64,000 bases of DNA from Bordetella genomosp. 7 (GCF_002261265.1 NZ_NEVK01000001.1:62001-126000), one strand, 5' to 3'. Counted from the first letter of the stretch, positions 42,609 through 53,570 are shown. Numbers and translations: made by a program. The notes: generated from the sequence alone by a model not told the origin.

Positions 42609-43511
42609 TCAGGCGACCTGCTGGCCCGCCAGTTTGGCGAGTTCGGCGTCGCCGGGCAGTTTGCCTTCAAACCACAGGCTGGCACAAGCCGCCGACATTG
42701 CGCGGCCATCGTGGCCGATGCCGGGCACCACCTGCAATTTCCAGCCGAACGGCACGCCGCGGCGTTCGGCTTCGCGCTGGCCGGCCTCGAAGTAATAATG
42801 GGCGCGCGCAAACCGGTGCGGGCCCTGGCGCAGCGCGGGCGGGTCGGACGGGAGGTTGGGATCGTTGGTGGCGATATCCTGGTCGCCCGCCAGGATGGTC
42901 ATCGGATAGGCCAGCAGGCGAACCAGGTGTTCTTCCGACAGACCGACGCCGTCCAGGCCTTCGGGGAACGGATGATCGAAGGTGGGCAGGGTGTACCAGC
43001 CCGGGTTGGCGGCCGTCACCGCGCAGAAGGGCGCATGCGGCTGGCTGCTCATCAGCCGATGCACGAACTGGCCTCCCGCCGAATGGCCGAACAGATACGC
43101 CTGTTCGACCTCGGTGATTTCGGCCCGGCGCAGATCGGCAAATACCTTGGCCACGAGGGCGTACGTCCATCCGTCGACGTGGCGAGGGTTGCCGCCGGGG
43201 CTGAACACGCGGCCGTTGTTGTAGCTTTCGACGCCAGGCCAGATATCGTTGGAGAACGTGGGCGCCACGATCAACAGCTTGTGCTTGTCGGCAGCGGGGA
43301 TCCAGAAATCGCGGTAGTCATCGCCATTGCGCAGTACGCCGTGCTGCACGATCACGACGGGGCGGTCGGGCGTGTAGCCGTAGGGGCGGTAGGTTTGCAG
43401 CGTGAAGGGACGATCGGCATTGCGATCGTCGTCGACATAGACGATAGCGTTGCGGCCGGCGTGGCCCAGTTCGTGGGCGATGCGCTCGACGTTGGACGTT
43501 TCTGCTTTCAT
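42609..43511 (-). CDS. Alpha/beta hydrolase (polyhydroxybutyrate depolymerase/esterase-like)
   Basis: A 300-residue alpha/beta hydrolase with the nucleophile elbow GHSAGG (YLFGHSAGGQFVHRL), an oxyanion segment VVIVQHGVLRNGDDYRD, an Asp in LAGDQDIATND and a C-terminal His in GIGHDGR. It has no signal peptide. It sits between the ATPase gene and the M20 peptidase in one operon, so it probably hydrolyses an ester or amide bond of the transported substrate. The actual substrate is unknown. Confidence 0.8.
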   Translation of the reverse strand: MKAETSNVERIAHELGHAGRNAIVYVDDDRNADRPFTLQTYRPYGYTPDRPVVIVQHGVLRNGDDYRDFWIPAADKHKLLIVAPTFSNDIWPGVESYNNGRVFSPGGNPRHVDGWTYALVAKVFADLRRAEITEVEQAYLFGHSAGGQFVHRLMSSQPHAPFCAVTAANPGWYTLPTFDHPFPEGLDGVGLSEEHLVRLLAYPMTILAGDQDIATNDPNLPSDPPALRQGPHRFARAHYYFEAGQREAERRGVPFGWKLQVVPGIGHDGRAMSAACASLWFEGKLPGDAELAKLAGQQVA

Positions 43512-43520
43512 GGCTGCGTA

Positions 43521-44524
<1,004 letters not shown>

Positions 44525-44528
<4 letters not shown>

Positions 44529-45508
44529 GCGGCAGTATTCTCGCGGGCGATCGGTACGTAGCAGCGGAAGCTGCGGGGCCCTTCCTGGCTGGCGGCGGGA
44601 GCCTGTTCGGCGCAGCGCGGGATGGCGCTGGGGCATCGCGGCCGGAAGGCGCAGCCGGCGGGTCGGCCCGCCAGGCTGGGCGCCATGCCCTCGATCTGGT
44701 GCAGGCGCGCGCCGGGGGCGGTGTTGGCCGGCATCGAATCCAGCAGCCCCCGCGTGTAGGGGTGGCGCGGCGCGTCCAGCACCTGTGCCACGGGCCCGGC
44801 CTCGACAATGCGGCCGGCATACATCACCGCGACGTGATCGGCGAGTTCGGCCACTACGCCCAGGTCGTGGGTGATCCAGATCAGGGCGGTATTGTGAAGC
44901 CGGCAGATTTCCTGCATGCGATAGAGGATCTGCCCCTGGATGGTGACATCCAGCGCCGTGGTGGGTTCGTCGCAGATGATCAGGTCCGGGTTGTTCAGCA
45001 TCGCGATGGCGATGGCCACGCGCTGCCGCATGCCGCCCGAAAACTCGTGCGGATAGCTGTCCAGGCGCGTTTCGGGCGACGGAATGCCCACCATGGCCAG
45101 CGCCTCGCGGCAGCGCTCGCGCGCCTGGGCCACGGGCACCCGCTCGTGCGTAAGAATCGCCTCCATCATCTGCTCGCCGATGCGCAGCACCGGGTTCAGC
45201 GTCATCAGCGGGTCCTGGAAAATCATGGCGATGCGGTTGCCGCGCAGGCGTCGCATGCCTTCTTCGTCGAGCTTGCGCAGGTCCTGGCCCTTGAAGAGAA
45301 TTTCGCCGGATACGACTTCGCCCGGCGGGTCGATCAGGCCCAGCAACGAAAAACCGGTGACCGACTTGCCGGAACCGGATTCTCCTACCAGCCCCACGAT
45401 TTCGCCGCGCCGCACCGTCAGGTCGACGCCGTCCACCGCCGGCCAGGCGCCGGCTTCGGTATGAAAGGCGGTGCGCAGTCCGCGCACCTGCAGTATTACG
45501 TCGCTCAT
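44525..45508 (-). CDS. Peptide-type ABC transporter ATPase (OppD/DppD-like)
   Basis: The 327-residue first ATPase subunit has Walker [11 protein letters not shown]-loop [18 protein letters not shown], signature [10 protein letters not shown], Walker [13 protein letters not shown] and the C-terminal cysteine cluster [14 protein letters not shown]. It forms a heterodimer with the downstream ATPase to power import. The ATG at 45508 overlaps the permease stop by four bases. Confidence 0.93.
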
Positions 45509-46425
45509 GCTCGTCGGGGATCCAGGGCTTCGCGCAGGCGGTCGCCCACAATGTTGATGGTCAGGATCAGCAGCAGCAATGCAATGCCCGGGAACATGCT
45601 GATCCAGTAATCGCCCGACAGCAGGTATTGGAAGCCGTTGGCAATCAGCAGCCCCAGCGAGGGCTCTGTAATGGGTACGCCCACGCCCAGGAAAGACAGG
45701 GTGGCCTCCAGCGCGATGGCGGTGGCGATCTGGATGGTGGCGAACACCATCACGGGCCCCAGGCAATTGGGCAGCAGGTGGAACGCCATGATGCGCCACG
45801 CCGGAAAGCCCAGGTTGGCGGCGGCCTCGATGTATTCTTTGCGGCGCTCTTGCAGGGCGCGGCCCCGCATGATGCGCGCGTAGTGCGCCCATTGCACCAC
45901 CACCAGCGCCAGAATCACCTTGTCCACGCCGCGGCCCATCATGGCCAGCAGCACCAGCGCCACGAGAATGGTGGGAAAGCCCAGGATGAAGTCAACCACC
46001 CGCATGACCACCGTATCCACGAAGCCGCCCACGTATGCCGCGATCAGGCCCGCGATACTGCCGATGGCCGTGGCCAGCGCCACCGCCGTCAGGCCCACCA
46101 GCAGGCTGATGCGCAGGCCGTACAGAATGGCGCTGAACATGTCGCGGCCCTGGTCGTCGGTGCCCAGCAGGTACACCTGGCCGTCCATCGACTCGGAGCC
46201 GGGCGGCAGCCGCCCGTCGAGCAGGTTGAGGTTGGCCAGGTCGTAAGGGTTCTGCGGCGCGAAGTAGGGGGCGGCCATTACCACCACCATCAGCAGGACC
46301 AGCGCGATCACCGAGCCCATTACCGTGGGCCGGCTGCGCAGTTTTTTCAGGATGGCGACACGGCGCGGCGTTTCAGCCAGGGGCTGGATGGTGCGCGTAC
46401 GGCCATTGGAAGACGATTGAGCCAT
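45505..46425 (-). CDS. Peptide-type ABC transporter permease (DppC-like)
   Basis: A 306-residue inner-membrane permease with an N-terminal membrane segment (MGSVIALVLLMVVVMAAPYF), an extracytoplasmic loop containing LGTDDQGRDMFSAILYG, typical of the DppC/OppC family, and about five further helices. The EAA-type coupling loop is EAAANLGFPAWRIMAFHLLPN. It overlaps the ATPase gene by four bases and lies 3 nt after the other permease gene. Confidence 0.93.
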   Translation of the reverse strand: MAQSSSNGRTRTIQPLAETPRRVAILKKLRSRPTVMGSVIALVLLMVVVMAAPYFAPQNPYDLANLNLLDGRLPPGSESMDGQVYLLGTDDQGRDMFSAILYGLRISLLVGLTAVALATAIGSIAGLIAAYVGGFVDTVVMRVVDFILGFPTILVALVLLAMMGRGVDKVILALVVVQWAHYARIMRGRALQERRKEYIEAAANLGFPAWRIMAFHLLPNCLGPVMVFATIQIATAIALEATLSFLGVGVPITEPSLGLLIANGFQYLLSGDYWISMFPGIALLLLILTINIVGDRLREALDPRRA

Positions 46426-46428
46426 GAC

Positions 46429-47406
46429 TTAATGTGCAGGAGCGACAAGCTGCACGCGCGGATCAAGCGCGGCATAAAGAATATCGACGATGAAGTTCAC
46501 GATGACGAAGATCAGCGTCACCAGCATCACGTACGCGACGACCACGGGGCGGTCAAGCTGATAGACGCTGTCGATCAGCAGCTTGCCCATGCCTGGCCAC
46601 GCAAACACGGTTTCGGTGATGGTGGAATAGGCGATCAGGCTGCCGAATTCCATGCCGACCACCGTGACCACCGGGATCAGGATGTTGCGCAGAATATGGC
46701 GGCGCACGATGCGGCCGGGGCGCACGCCCTTGGCACGCGCGAACTTCACGTATTCCTGCGATTGCGCCTCGGCCACGCCGGTGGCGGTCAGGCGCAGCAC
46801 CAGCGCGATGTTGGCCAGCGCCAGGTTGATGGCGGGCATGATGATGTGCGACCAGCCATCGGCGGTAAGAATCGACAGCCGTACGCCCAGCACGCTGACC
46901 GTGTCGCCGCGCCCCGAGGCGGGCAGCCAGCCCAGCCATACCGCGAACAGCAGAATCAGCATCATGCCTTGCCAGAAGTTGGGCAGTGAAAAGCCCAGCA
47001 CCGAGCTGGCCATGATGCCGCGGCCCAGGACCCGGTCGCGGTACAGGCCGGCTACCAGGCCCAGCGGGATGCCCACGATACAGGTCATGCCAATGGCGAC
47101 CACCACGAGTTCGAACGTGGCCGGCACACGCTGCAGGATCAGTTCGATGGCCGGTATGCCGTGCACGAATGAGTTGCCCAGGTCGCCGTGCAGGGCGCGC
47201 CACAGGAAGGTGAAATACTGCTGCCAGATCGGCTGGTCCAGCCCCAGGCGGGCGATGGTGGCCTGGCGGGCCTCCACCGTTGCCTCGGGGCTGACCAGCA
47301 GCTCGATCGGGTCGCCCACGGCATACACCGCAAAGAAAACCACGACCGAGACGGCCAGCAGCACGAACAGGCTCTGAAGCAGCCTGCGCAGGGTGAACAA
47401 AACCAC
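46429..47406 (-). CDS. Peptide-type ABC transporter permease (DppB-like)
   Basis: This 325-residue first permease has an N-terminal helix (LFVLLAVSVVVFFAVYAVGD), the DppB-type periplasmic segment LGLDQPIWQQYFTFLWRALHGDLG and the coupling loop FARAKGVRPGRIVRRHILRN. It pairs with the downstream permease to form the translocation channel. Confidence 0.93.
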   Translation of the reverse strand: MVLFTLRRLLQSLFVLLAVSVVVFFAVYAVGDPIELLVSPEATVEARQATIARLGLDQPIWQQYFTFLWRALHGDLGNSFVHGIPAIELILQRVPATFELVVVAIGMTCIVGIPLGLVAGLYRDRVLGRGIMASSVLGFSLPNFWQGMMLILLFAVWLGWLPASGRGDTVSVLGVRLSILTADGWSHIIMPAINLALANIALVLRLTATGVAEAQSQEYVKFARAKGVRPGRIVRRHILRNILIPVVTVVGMEFGSLIAYSTITETVFAWPGMGKLLIDSVYQLDRPVVVAYVMLVTLIFVIVNFIVDILYAALDPRVQLVAPAH

Positions 47407-47444
47407 GTTGCGAGTTCCTTGGGGTCTTGCAAAAACAGCCGGCG

Positions 47445-49058
47445 TTATGGGGCCGGCTTAACCGAAGTAGCGAGAGTGTACTGGTCGGCGCGACCTTCGT
47501 ACGTGAGCCCCTTGCGGAAAGCCCACAGGGTGCTTTCGTAGTGCAGGGGGATGCTGGGCAGGTCGTCCAGAGCGATGGTCAGGGCCTGCTGCAGCAGTTT
47601 TTCCCGCTGGGCATCGTCCACAGTGGTGACGGCCTGGCGGAAGATTTTATCCAGTTCCGGGTTCGAGTAGCGGCCATAGTTGCTGGTGCCCATGCCCAGT
47701 TCGGGCGCGTACGAGGTTACCCAATACTGCAGGAACGATGAGGCCTCGCCGGTTTCGGATGACCATCCGCCCATGGCGACGCTGAACTCGCGCTTGGCCC
47801 GCTTCGGGAAATACACCGAGCGCGTCATGGCGTCGACATTGGCCTTGATGCCGACGCGCGACAGATACTGCGCCACGGCCTGGGTGATCTGGCCGTCGTT
47901 GATATAACGGTCGTTCGTCGAAGACAAAGTCAGCTCGAAGCCGTCCGGATAGCCGGCCTCGGCCAGCAGCTTGCGCGCGGCTTCGGGGTCATACTTCAGT
48001 TCGGGCGGCTGGGGCAGTGTGCCGAACATGCCGTCGGGCAGGAACTGGTTGGCCGGCGTGGCCATGCCGTCCATGATGCGGTCCACAATGGTCTTGCGGT
48101 CGATGGCCGTGCTGATGGCGCGCCGCACCCGCACGTCCTGCAGCGGGTTCTTGCCGCCGGGGGCCTTTACCAGCGGGCTGTCGTCGCGATCGACATCGAA
48201 CTGGAAGTAAATGACGCGCACCGATGGCGTCACCACGTAGCCGAACCCCGGGGTGTTCTTGATACGCGGCACGTCGCGCGCGGCCGGACTTTCGATGACA
48301 TCGAAGTCGCCCGCCAGCAGACCGGTCAGTCGCGGGCCCGCGCCGGGCACCGGCACGAAAGTCACGTTGCGCCATTCGGGCTTGTCGCCCCAATAGGCGT
48401 CATTGCGCTCCAGTTCGATGCCCGAGCCCTTCACGTATGACTTGAATTTGTACGGGCCGGTGCCGATCGTGTTCTTGCCATTGTTGAAATCGATGACCCT
48501 GGGCCAGTCGCCGGTCACGCCGCATTTCTTGTCGAGATCGAAGCTGATGGGGCCATGCTCGACGATGCCGCTCCACAGAATGCCCATGCGCGTCAGGTCG
48601 TTGGGCAGCAGCGGATACGGCTTCTGCGTCTTGATACGCAGCGTGCGGGCATCTACGGCCGAGACATCGGCGAACTTCTTCACGACGGCGGCATAGGAGC
48701 CGGCGATGGCTTCTTCATTGTTCATGGCCCGGCAAAACGTGAAGATGACGTCCTGCGGGGTAAATGGCTGGCCGTTCGAGAACTTTACGCCCTCGCGCAG
48801 GTTGAATTCCCAGGTGGTGTCGTCCAGGGCCTTCCACGACGAGGCCAGGCCTGGCACCAGGCTCATCTTCGCGTCCTGCGCGACCAGGGTTTCGAAGATG
48901 TGGGCAGCCAGCGCATTGTTGGGGGTGGCCTGGTGGTAGTGCGGGTCCATGGCGGTGGGCTCGGAGGCCAGCGCGATCTTGAGCGTCTGGGCGTGCGCGC
49001 CGCCGGTCAGGCCGAGCAGCGCGACCAGGGCGGCCGTGCGTATGCGGAATGCGGACAT
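47445..49058 (-). CDS. Peptide-type ABC transporter substrate-binding protein
   Basis: A 537-residue family-5 solute-binding protein with a signal peptide (LVALLGLTGGAHA-QTL), SEPTAMDPHYHQ at the mature N-terminus, LREGVKFSNGQPFTPQDVIF and a C-terminal DLPSIPLHYE. An AGGAG site precedes the ATG at 49058. It is first among the transporter genes and 64 nt after the deacylase-like gene. It is strongly similar throughout to the orphan binding protein at 51684-53303, indicating a local duplication. The ligand is unknown. Confidence 0.93.
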   Translation of the reverse strand: MSAFRIRTAALVALLGLTGGAHAQTLKIALASEPTAMDPHYHQATPNNALAAHIFETLVAQDAKMSLVPGLASSWKALDDTTWEFNLREGVKFSNGQPFTPQDVIFTFCRAMNNEEAIAGSYAAVVKKFADVSAVDARTLRIKTQKPYPLLPNDLTRMGILWSGIVEHGPISFDLDKKCGVTGDWPRVIDFNNGKNTIGTGPYKFKSYVKGSGIELERNDAYWGDKPEWRNVTFVPVPGAGPRLTGLLAGDFDVIESPAARDVPRIKNTPGFGYVVTPSVRVIYFQFDVDRDDSPLVKAPGGKNPLQDVRVRRAISTAIDRKTIVDRIMDGMATPANQFLPDGMFGTLPQPPELKYDPEAARKLLAEAGYPDGFELTLSSTNDRYINDGQITQAVAQYLSRVGIKANVDAMTRSVYFPKRAKREFSVAMGGWSSETGEASSFLQYWVTSYAPELGMGTSNYGRYSNPELDKIFRQAVTTVDDAQREKLLQQALTIALDDLPSIPLHYESTLWAFRKGLTYEGRADQYTLATSVKPAP

Positions 49059-49122
49059 AGTGGTTGTCTCCTGGATGCGTGGCGATGTCAACGTTGTGAT
49101 GAATCCGGGCCGTGTTGGCGGC

Positions 49123-50091
49123 CTAGGCAATCGGTTGGGCCAGGCGCAGCACCGTTACCCCGGGGCGCACATTGGCCAGCGACGGCATGATGAGCACGCA
49201 GTCGTCATACGGTGTCACGAAGGGCTCGCCGGCATTCCAGCCCAGCAGCGTGCCGGCCCGGGGCAGACGTTCCAGGCCGCGCCACGGTTGCGCGAAGCGC
49301 ACGTCGGCCGTCTCAGCGGCGATGGCATGCGTAACGCGCAAGGCTTGCTGGCGCGGCGCAGGCGGCGCGGTCCATTCGGCGGGCAGATCGCCCGGGTCGA
49401 ACGCGCCCGCAGCCGCCAAGAAGCGGGCCATCTGGTCGATGGCGACATCTCGCGACGCCGGGTCGCCATGAAATCCGCATTCGATCAGCAGCGAGCGGGT
49501 GCCGTTGTCGCCGCTTTCGCCAAAGCGGCCGTAATCGCGCATGCGCACGCCTGACGCATGGCCGGCATCGGCAATGATGTTGGCGGGGTTGCCCAGCTGC
49601 AAGGCCAGTTCGATGTTCCGGTCGTGCACGCCGGTCAGTTGCAGGGGCACATCGGAATTGCTCATCGAGTGGAAATCCAGCAGCCAGTCTGCCCGGTCTA
49701 CCCAAGGCCGCAGGGCCGCGGCACGCTCGCGTTCGCACGTCGAGGGCGCGGCCAGTTTGTCGGCGCTCCACACGCGGTTCATGTCTTCGTCGACGAAGCG
49801 TGCGGGCAGGTAATTGGCGGCATCGAAGCGGTCGAACGCGGCCAGGTTGCAGAACGCCAGGGTCAGCGTGCCACGCCGGGGTTGCGGGCCGTGTGCGAGC
49901 AGGGCCTTCAGCGCCCAGGCGCCGCACAGCTCGTTGCCGTGCACCAGCGCCGTGAGCATGACGCGCTTGCCCGGCGCGCCGGAGTCGAAATGCCACACGC
50001 CGGGCGTGCCGGTATTGCCCTGTCGTTCGGCAGTCAGATCCGGACAGTCGAGAGTGAAGGGTCGCAGCGGTGTGGCGGCATCGGTAACCAT
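49123..50091 (-). CDS. Succinylglutamate desuccinylase/aspartoacylase-family zinc hydrolase
   Basis: A 322-residue M14-like enzyme with the zinc motif HGNELCG (His and Glu ligands) near residue 47, a third ligand in LDFHSMSNS, and the catalytic-type Glu in LLIECGFHGD. The family removes acyl groups from acyl-amino acids or acts on short amides. The C-terminal beta domain (AGTLLGWNAGEPFVTPYDD) is present. GGAG precedes the ATG at 50091. It is the first gene of the operon, divergent from the LysR regulator. Confidence 0.85.
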   Translation of the reverse strand: MVTDAATPLRPFTLDCPDLTAERQGNTGTPGVWHFDSGAPGKRVMLTALVHGNELCGAWALKALLAHGPQPRRGTLTLAFCNLAAFDRFDAANYLPARFVDEDMNRVWSADKLAAPSTCERERAAALRPWVDRADWLLDFHSMSNSDVPLQLTGVHDRNIELALQLGNPANIIADAGHASGVRMRDYGRFGESGDNGTRSLLIECGFHGDPASRDVAIDQMARFLAAAGAFDPGDLPAEWTAPPAPRQQALRVTHAIAAETADVRFAQPWRGLERLPRAGTLLGWNAGEPFVTPYDDCVLIMPSLANVRPGVTVLRLAQPIA

Positions 50092-50400
50092 GGGCGCTCC
50101 ACGAAGCAGGTTTTCGGCATGTGGGCGCCAACCCGCGCGGCACGCCGCCGGCGTGCACGGCTGCACGAGGCCCGGGCTTCCGGACACGATGCTGCCATGG
50201 ACACGTTTCCCCTGCGGCGCGCGGGCAAGGCCTGGGCCAGCGCGGCCGAATTGTTATCTGGGCAGATTCTAGGAGCCGCCACCTTTCGCGACAATTAGAA
50301 TATTTGGCAGAGCATTTGCTTTTTTGGCAAAGATAGCCGACGATGACGCGGGGTTGCCGCTTGCCTTTGCAGTGGCCGCCTGCGGCCCCACAGGAGACCT
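50092..50400. promoter_or_regulatory. Divergent control region: deacylase/ABC operon and LysR gene
   Basis: This 309-bp gap contains the promoters of both transcription units. The AT-richer stretch 50290-50335 has two direct copies of TTTGGCA at 50303 and 50323, exactly two helical turns apart, a spacing suited to a LysR tetramer. No gene is evident within it. Confidence 0.5.
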
Positions 50401-51357
50401 ATGCTGGGAATTTCGCTGAAGTACTTCGTGGCAGTCGCCGAAACGGGCAGCCTCAGCGCCGCTTCCAGGCAGTTGCACGTGGCGGTGTCTGCCATCAGCC
50501 GGCAGATCGCCCGGCTGGAAGAACAGGTGGGCGCGCCGTTATTCGAGCGTGCCCCGCGCGGCATGGCGCTGAGCGAAGCCGGCCGGCTGTTGCTGGCGCA
50601 TGCGCGCCGCACCTGGCTTGAAGCGGACGAAGTCATGCGCCAGATCGCCGCCTTGCAGGGCACGCCGCACGACGAGATCCGCGTCGGCGCTTCCGAAGGG
50701 CCGGCGCAGGGCTTCCTGCCTGTCGCCATGGTGGATTTCCGCAAGCAGTATCCGCGCACGCGGTTTTCGCTCCAAGTGCTTACCCCGCCCGAAGCGATGC
50801 GCTATATCGCCAACGGCGACATTGATGTCGCGGTGTCGTTCAACGTCGAGCCGGCGCAGGGGGTGGCGGTCGTGCATTCCTGGCGCGCGCCGGTGTACGC
50901 CGTCATGGCGGCGACCCATCCGCTGGCCGTGCGCAGCAGCCTGCAGCTCGAGGACGTGCTGGCCTATCCGCTGGCGCTGACCGATGACAAGAGCACGGCG
51001 CGGCGCCTGCTCAACCGCACCTGCGCGTTGGAAGATATGCAGTTGCAGGCGGCGCTGATTTCGAATTATTCGCCGGCGCTGCATGGTTTTGTGCGCAATT
51101 CCGATGCAGTGATGTTCGCTGGCTACATCTCGGTGGCCTGGCGCCTGGAGCAAGACGGGCTGGTGGCCCGGCCCGTCGTCAGCGCCGAACTGCAGTCGCG
51201 CAACCTGCAGATCCAGACCATGGAAGGGCGGCTGCTGCCGCCAGGCGTGGTGCGCTTCATCAACCACCTGAAATCGCGCATCGACGAAGTCGAGGCCACG
51301 TTGCCGCAGGAAAGGCAGCAGGCGCGCAGCGAGAAAAAACGCGTGAAATGGGTTTGA
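50401..51357 (+). CDS. LysR-family transcriptional regulator
   Basis: A 318-residue regulator with an N-terminal winged HTH (FVAVAETGSLSAASRQLHVAVSAISRQIARLEEQVG, given here in parts: ETGSLSAASRQL, SAISRQIARLEE) and a periplasmic-binding-like effector domain from about residue 90. A lysine/arginine-rich tail ends it. It is divergent from the deacylase/ABC operon and very probably controls it in response to the substrate or a breakdown product. Confidence 0.92.
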   Translation: MLGISLKYFVAVAETGSLSAASRQLHVAVSAISRQIARLEEQVGAPLFERAPRGMALSEAGRLLLAHARRTWLEADEVMRQIAALQGTPHDEIRVGASEGPAQGFLPVAMVDFRKQYPRTRFSLQVLTPPEAMRYIANGDIDVAVSFNVEPAQGVAVVHSWRAPVYAVMAATHPLAVRSSLQLEDVLAYPLALTDDKSTARRLLNRTCALEDMQLQAALISNYSPALHGFVRNSDAVMFAGYISVAWRLEQDGLVARPVVSAELQSRNLQIQTMEGRLLPPGVVRFINHLKSRIDEVEATLPQERQQARSEKKRVKWV

Positions 51358-51375
51358 CGGCTGGTGCGGGGGGCG

Positions 51376-51654
51376 GTGTCTGACACCCTACGGGAGTCAG
51401 ACACCAGAACCGTTGGAAGATGCCCGGGGGCAGCACCGGTGTCTGACTCCCGAAGGGTGTCAGACACCTTGGTCGTTGGAGGATGCCGGGGGCAGCACCG
51501 GTGTCTGACTCCCGTAGGGTGTCAGACACCTTGGCCGTTGGAAGATGCCCGGGGGCAGCATCGGTGTCTGACTCCCGAAGGGTGTCAGACACCTTGGCCG
51601 TTGGAAGATGCCGGGCGCAGCATCGGTGTCTGACTCCCGAAGGGTGTCAGACAC
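51376..51654. repeat. Tandem palindrome array 4 (62-63-bp period, four direct copies)
   Basis: As in array 1, the first copy is inverted (51376-51404) and is followed by direct copies at 51439, 51501, 51564 and 51626, each 29 nt. Linkers of about 33 bp (TTGGCCGTTGGAAGATGCC type, G-rich) are shared within this array but unrelated to those of the other arrays. One direct copy has loop GTA instead of GAA. The array fills the gap between the convergent LysR and orphan binding-protein genes. Confidence 0.95.
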
Positions 51655-51683
51655 CTTGACGCCCAAGGCCGTGCCTTGTCGGC

Positions 51684-53303
51684 TTATTGCGCGGGCCGTA
51701 CCGACATCGCCAGGGTGTACTGGTCGCGGCGGCCTTCGTAGGTCAGGCCCTTGCGGAAGGCCCAGATGCTGCTTTCGAAGTGCAGCGGAATCAGCGGCAG
51801 GTTGTCCAGTGCGATCTGCGTGGACTCTTGCAGCAGTTTTTCGCGCTTTTCGGGGTCAACCGTCACAATGGCCTGCTCGTACACCTTGTCGAAGTCGGCG
51901 TTCGAAAAGCCGCCGTAGTTGCTGGTGCCCAGGCTGCGGGCCGAATCCAGCGATGCCACCCACAACTGGAACAGCGCCGACGCTTCGCCCGTTTCAGCCG
52001 GCCAGCCGCCCATCGCGAAGCTGAACTCACGCTTGGCGCGCTTGGGAAAGTAGATCGACGCAGTCATCGCATCCACGTGGGTCTTGATGCCGATGCGCGA
52101 CAGATACTGGGCCACTGCCTGCGTCACCTGGGCGTCGTTCACATACCGGTTGTTGGTGGACGACAGCGTCAGCTCAAAACCGTTGGGATAGCCGGCTTCG
52201 GCCAGCAGCTTCTTGGCGCCTTCCGGGTCGTACTTGATTTCCGGCGCGGCAGGCAGCGCGCCGAACATGCCGTCAGGCATGAACTGGTACGCAGGCGTGG
52301 CCAGGCCGTCCATGATGCGCGCATTGATCGTCTTGCGGTCGATGGCCATGCTGATGGCCTTGCGAACCCGCAGGTCTTGCAACGGGTTCTTGTCGTCCGG
52401 GCTCTTGACGAACGGGCTGGGGTTGCGGCCGACGTCGGGCTGGAAGAAGATCAGGCGGGTCGACGGCGTGGCCACGTACTCGAACTTGCCGTTGTCTTTC
52501 AGACGCGGCAGGTCGCGGGCGGCCGGGTTCTCGATGACATCGAAGTCACCCGACAGCAGGCCCGTCAGTCGGGGGCCGGCGTTGGGCACCGGCACGAACT
52601 TCACCGTTTGCCAGTGCGGCTTCTCGCCCCAGTACGTCTCGTTGCGCTCCAGTTCGATTCCGGTGCCCTTGACGTACGACTTCAGCTTGTACGGGCCGGT
52701 GCCGATGGCGTCTTTGCCATTATTGAAATCAACCACCGTCGGCCACGCGCCCGTTACGCCGCAGCCTTCTTTGGGGGCGAACTTCAGCGGGCCGTGCTCG
52801 ACAATGCCGTTCCAGATGATGGGCAGCTGGCGCGCCAGCTCGGCGGGCATCAGCGGGAAGGGCGCGGCGGTCTTCAGGATGACAGTGTGGTCGTCCGGCG
52901 TCTGCACATCGGTCAGCAGCTTGGTGACCGTCATGTACGACTGCGAGATATTGGTCTCGTTGTTCAGCGTGCGGCACACCGAGAACAATACGTCCTGGGA
53001 CGTAAAGGGCTCGCCGTTCGAGAACTTCACGCCTTCGCGCAGCTTCAATTCCCAGGTCAGGTCGTCCAGGTTCTTCCAGGACACCGCCAGGCCGGGCTTG
53101 AGCTGCATGTCGGCGCTGCGATAGATCAGCGAATCGTAGATGTGCGCGGACAGCGCATCGTTCTGCGTCTGCTTGTGATAGTGCGGGTCGGCGGAAGTCG
53201 GCTCCGACGACAGGGCCACGGTCAGGGACTGTGCCAGGACGGTCGGTGCGATGATGAGACCGGCGCTGGTAACCAGCGCGGCCAGGGAAGTGCGGATATT
53301 CAT
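51684..53303 (-). CDS. Orphan peptide-type ABC substrate-binding protein
   Basis: A 539-residue family-5 binding protein with signal peptide (LAALVTSAGLIIAPTVLA-QSL) and SEPTSADPHYHK at the mature start. It is a close paralogue of the binding protein at 47445-49058, and the shared blocks such as LREGVKFSNG and SSTN-RY are nearly unchanged. It has no permease or ATPase genes of its own, so it probably feeds the neighbouring transporter, widening its ligand range. GGAG lies before the ATG at 53303. Confidence 0.92.
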   Translation of the reverse strand: MNIRTSLAALVTSAGLIIAPTVLAQSLTVALSSEPTSADPHYHKQTQNDALSAHIYDSLIYRSADMQLKPGLAVSWKNLDDLTWELKLREGVKFSNGEPFTSQDVLFSVCRTLNNETNISQSYMTVTKLLTDVQTPDDHTVILKTAAPFPLMPAELARQLPIIWNGIVEHGPLKFAPKEGCGVTGAWPTVVDFNNGKDAIGTGPYKLKSYVKGTGIELERNETYWGEKPHWQTVKFVPVPNAGPRLTGLLSGDFDVIENPAARDLPRLKDNGKFEYVATPSTRLIFFQPDVGRNPSPFVKSPDDKNPLQDLRVRKAISMAIDRKTINARIMDGLATPAYQFMPDGMFGALPAAPEIKYDPEGAKKLLAEAGYPNGFELTLSSTNNRYVNDAQVTQAVAQYLSRIGIKTHVDAMTASIYFPKRAKREFSFAMGGWPAETGEASALFQLWVASLDSARSLGTSNYGGFSNADFDKVYEQAIVTVDPEKREKLLQESTQIALDNLPLIPLHFESSIWAFRKGLTYEGRRDQYTLAMSVRPAQ

Positions 53304-53465
53304 TTTGGCTCCAGTCGGTGATCGTTCGCACCGGACGGCGGGGGTGCCGCCAGTTGCAATCAATCGTGACAAGGCGCCGATTATCGGAAGCCGATTCCCG
53401 CGTTGTCAATTCGCGAATTTCATGTTGCAATGCAACAAATCTTCGGCCCACGCATCAAAAACGAC

Positions 53466-53500
53466 AAGGCGCCACCCTCGCTTCGAGGTGTGGCGCCTTG
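53466..53500. terminator. Long hairpin downstream of the small protein gene
   Basis: AAGGCGCCAC and GTGGCGCCTT form the outer stem and CCTCG/CGAGG an inner stem, with no U-run. It lies about 70 nt 3' of the small gene at 53571-53804 and may end its transcript or protect it. Confidence 0.5.
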
Positions 53501-53570
53501 GACGCGTGCCGGGGCACGCAAGGCAATGCCGCCCGACTCGTAAAAGTGGCGGGCGGCGGCCGTTACAGTA

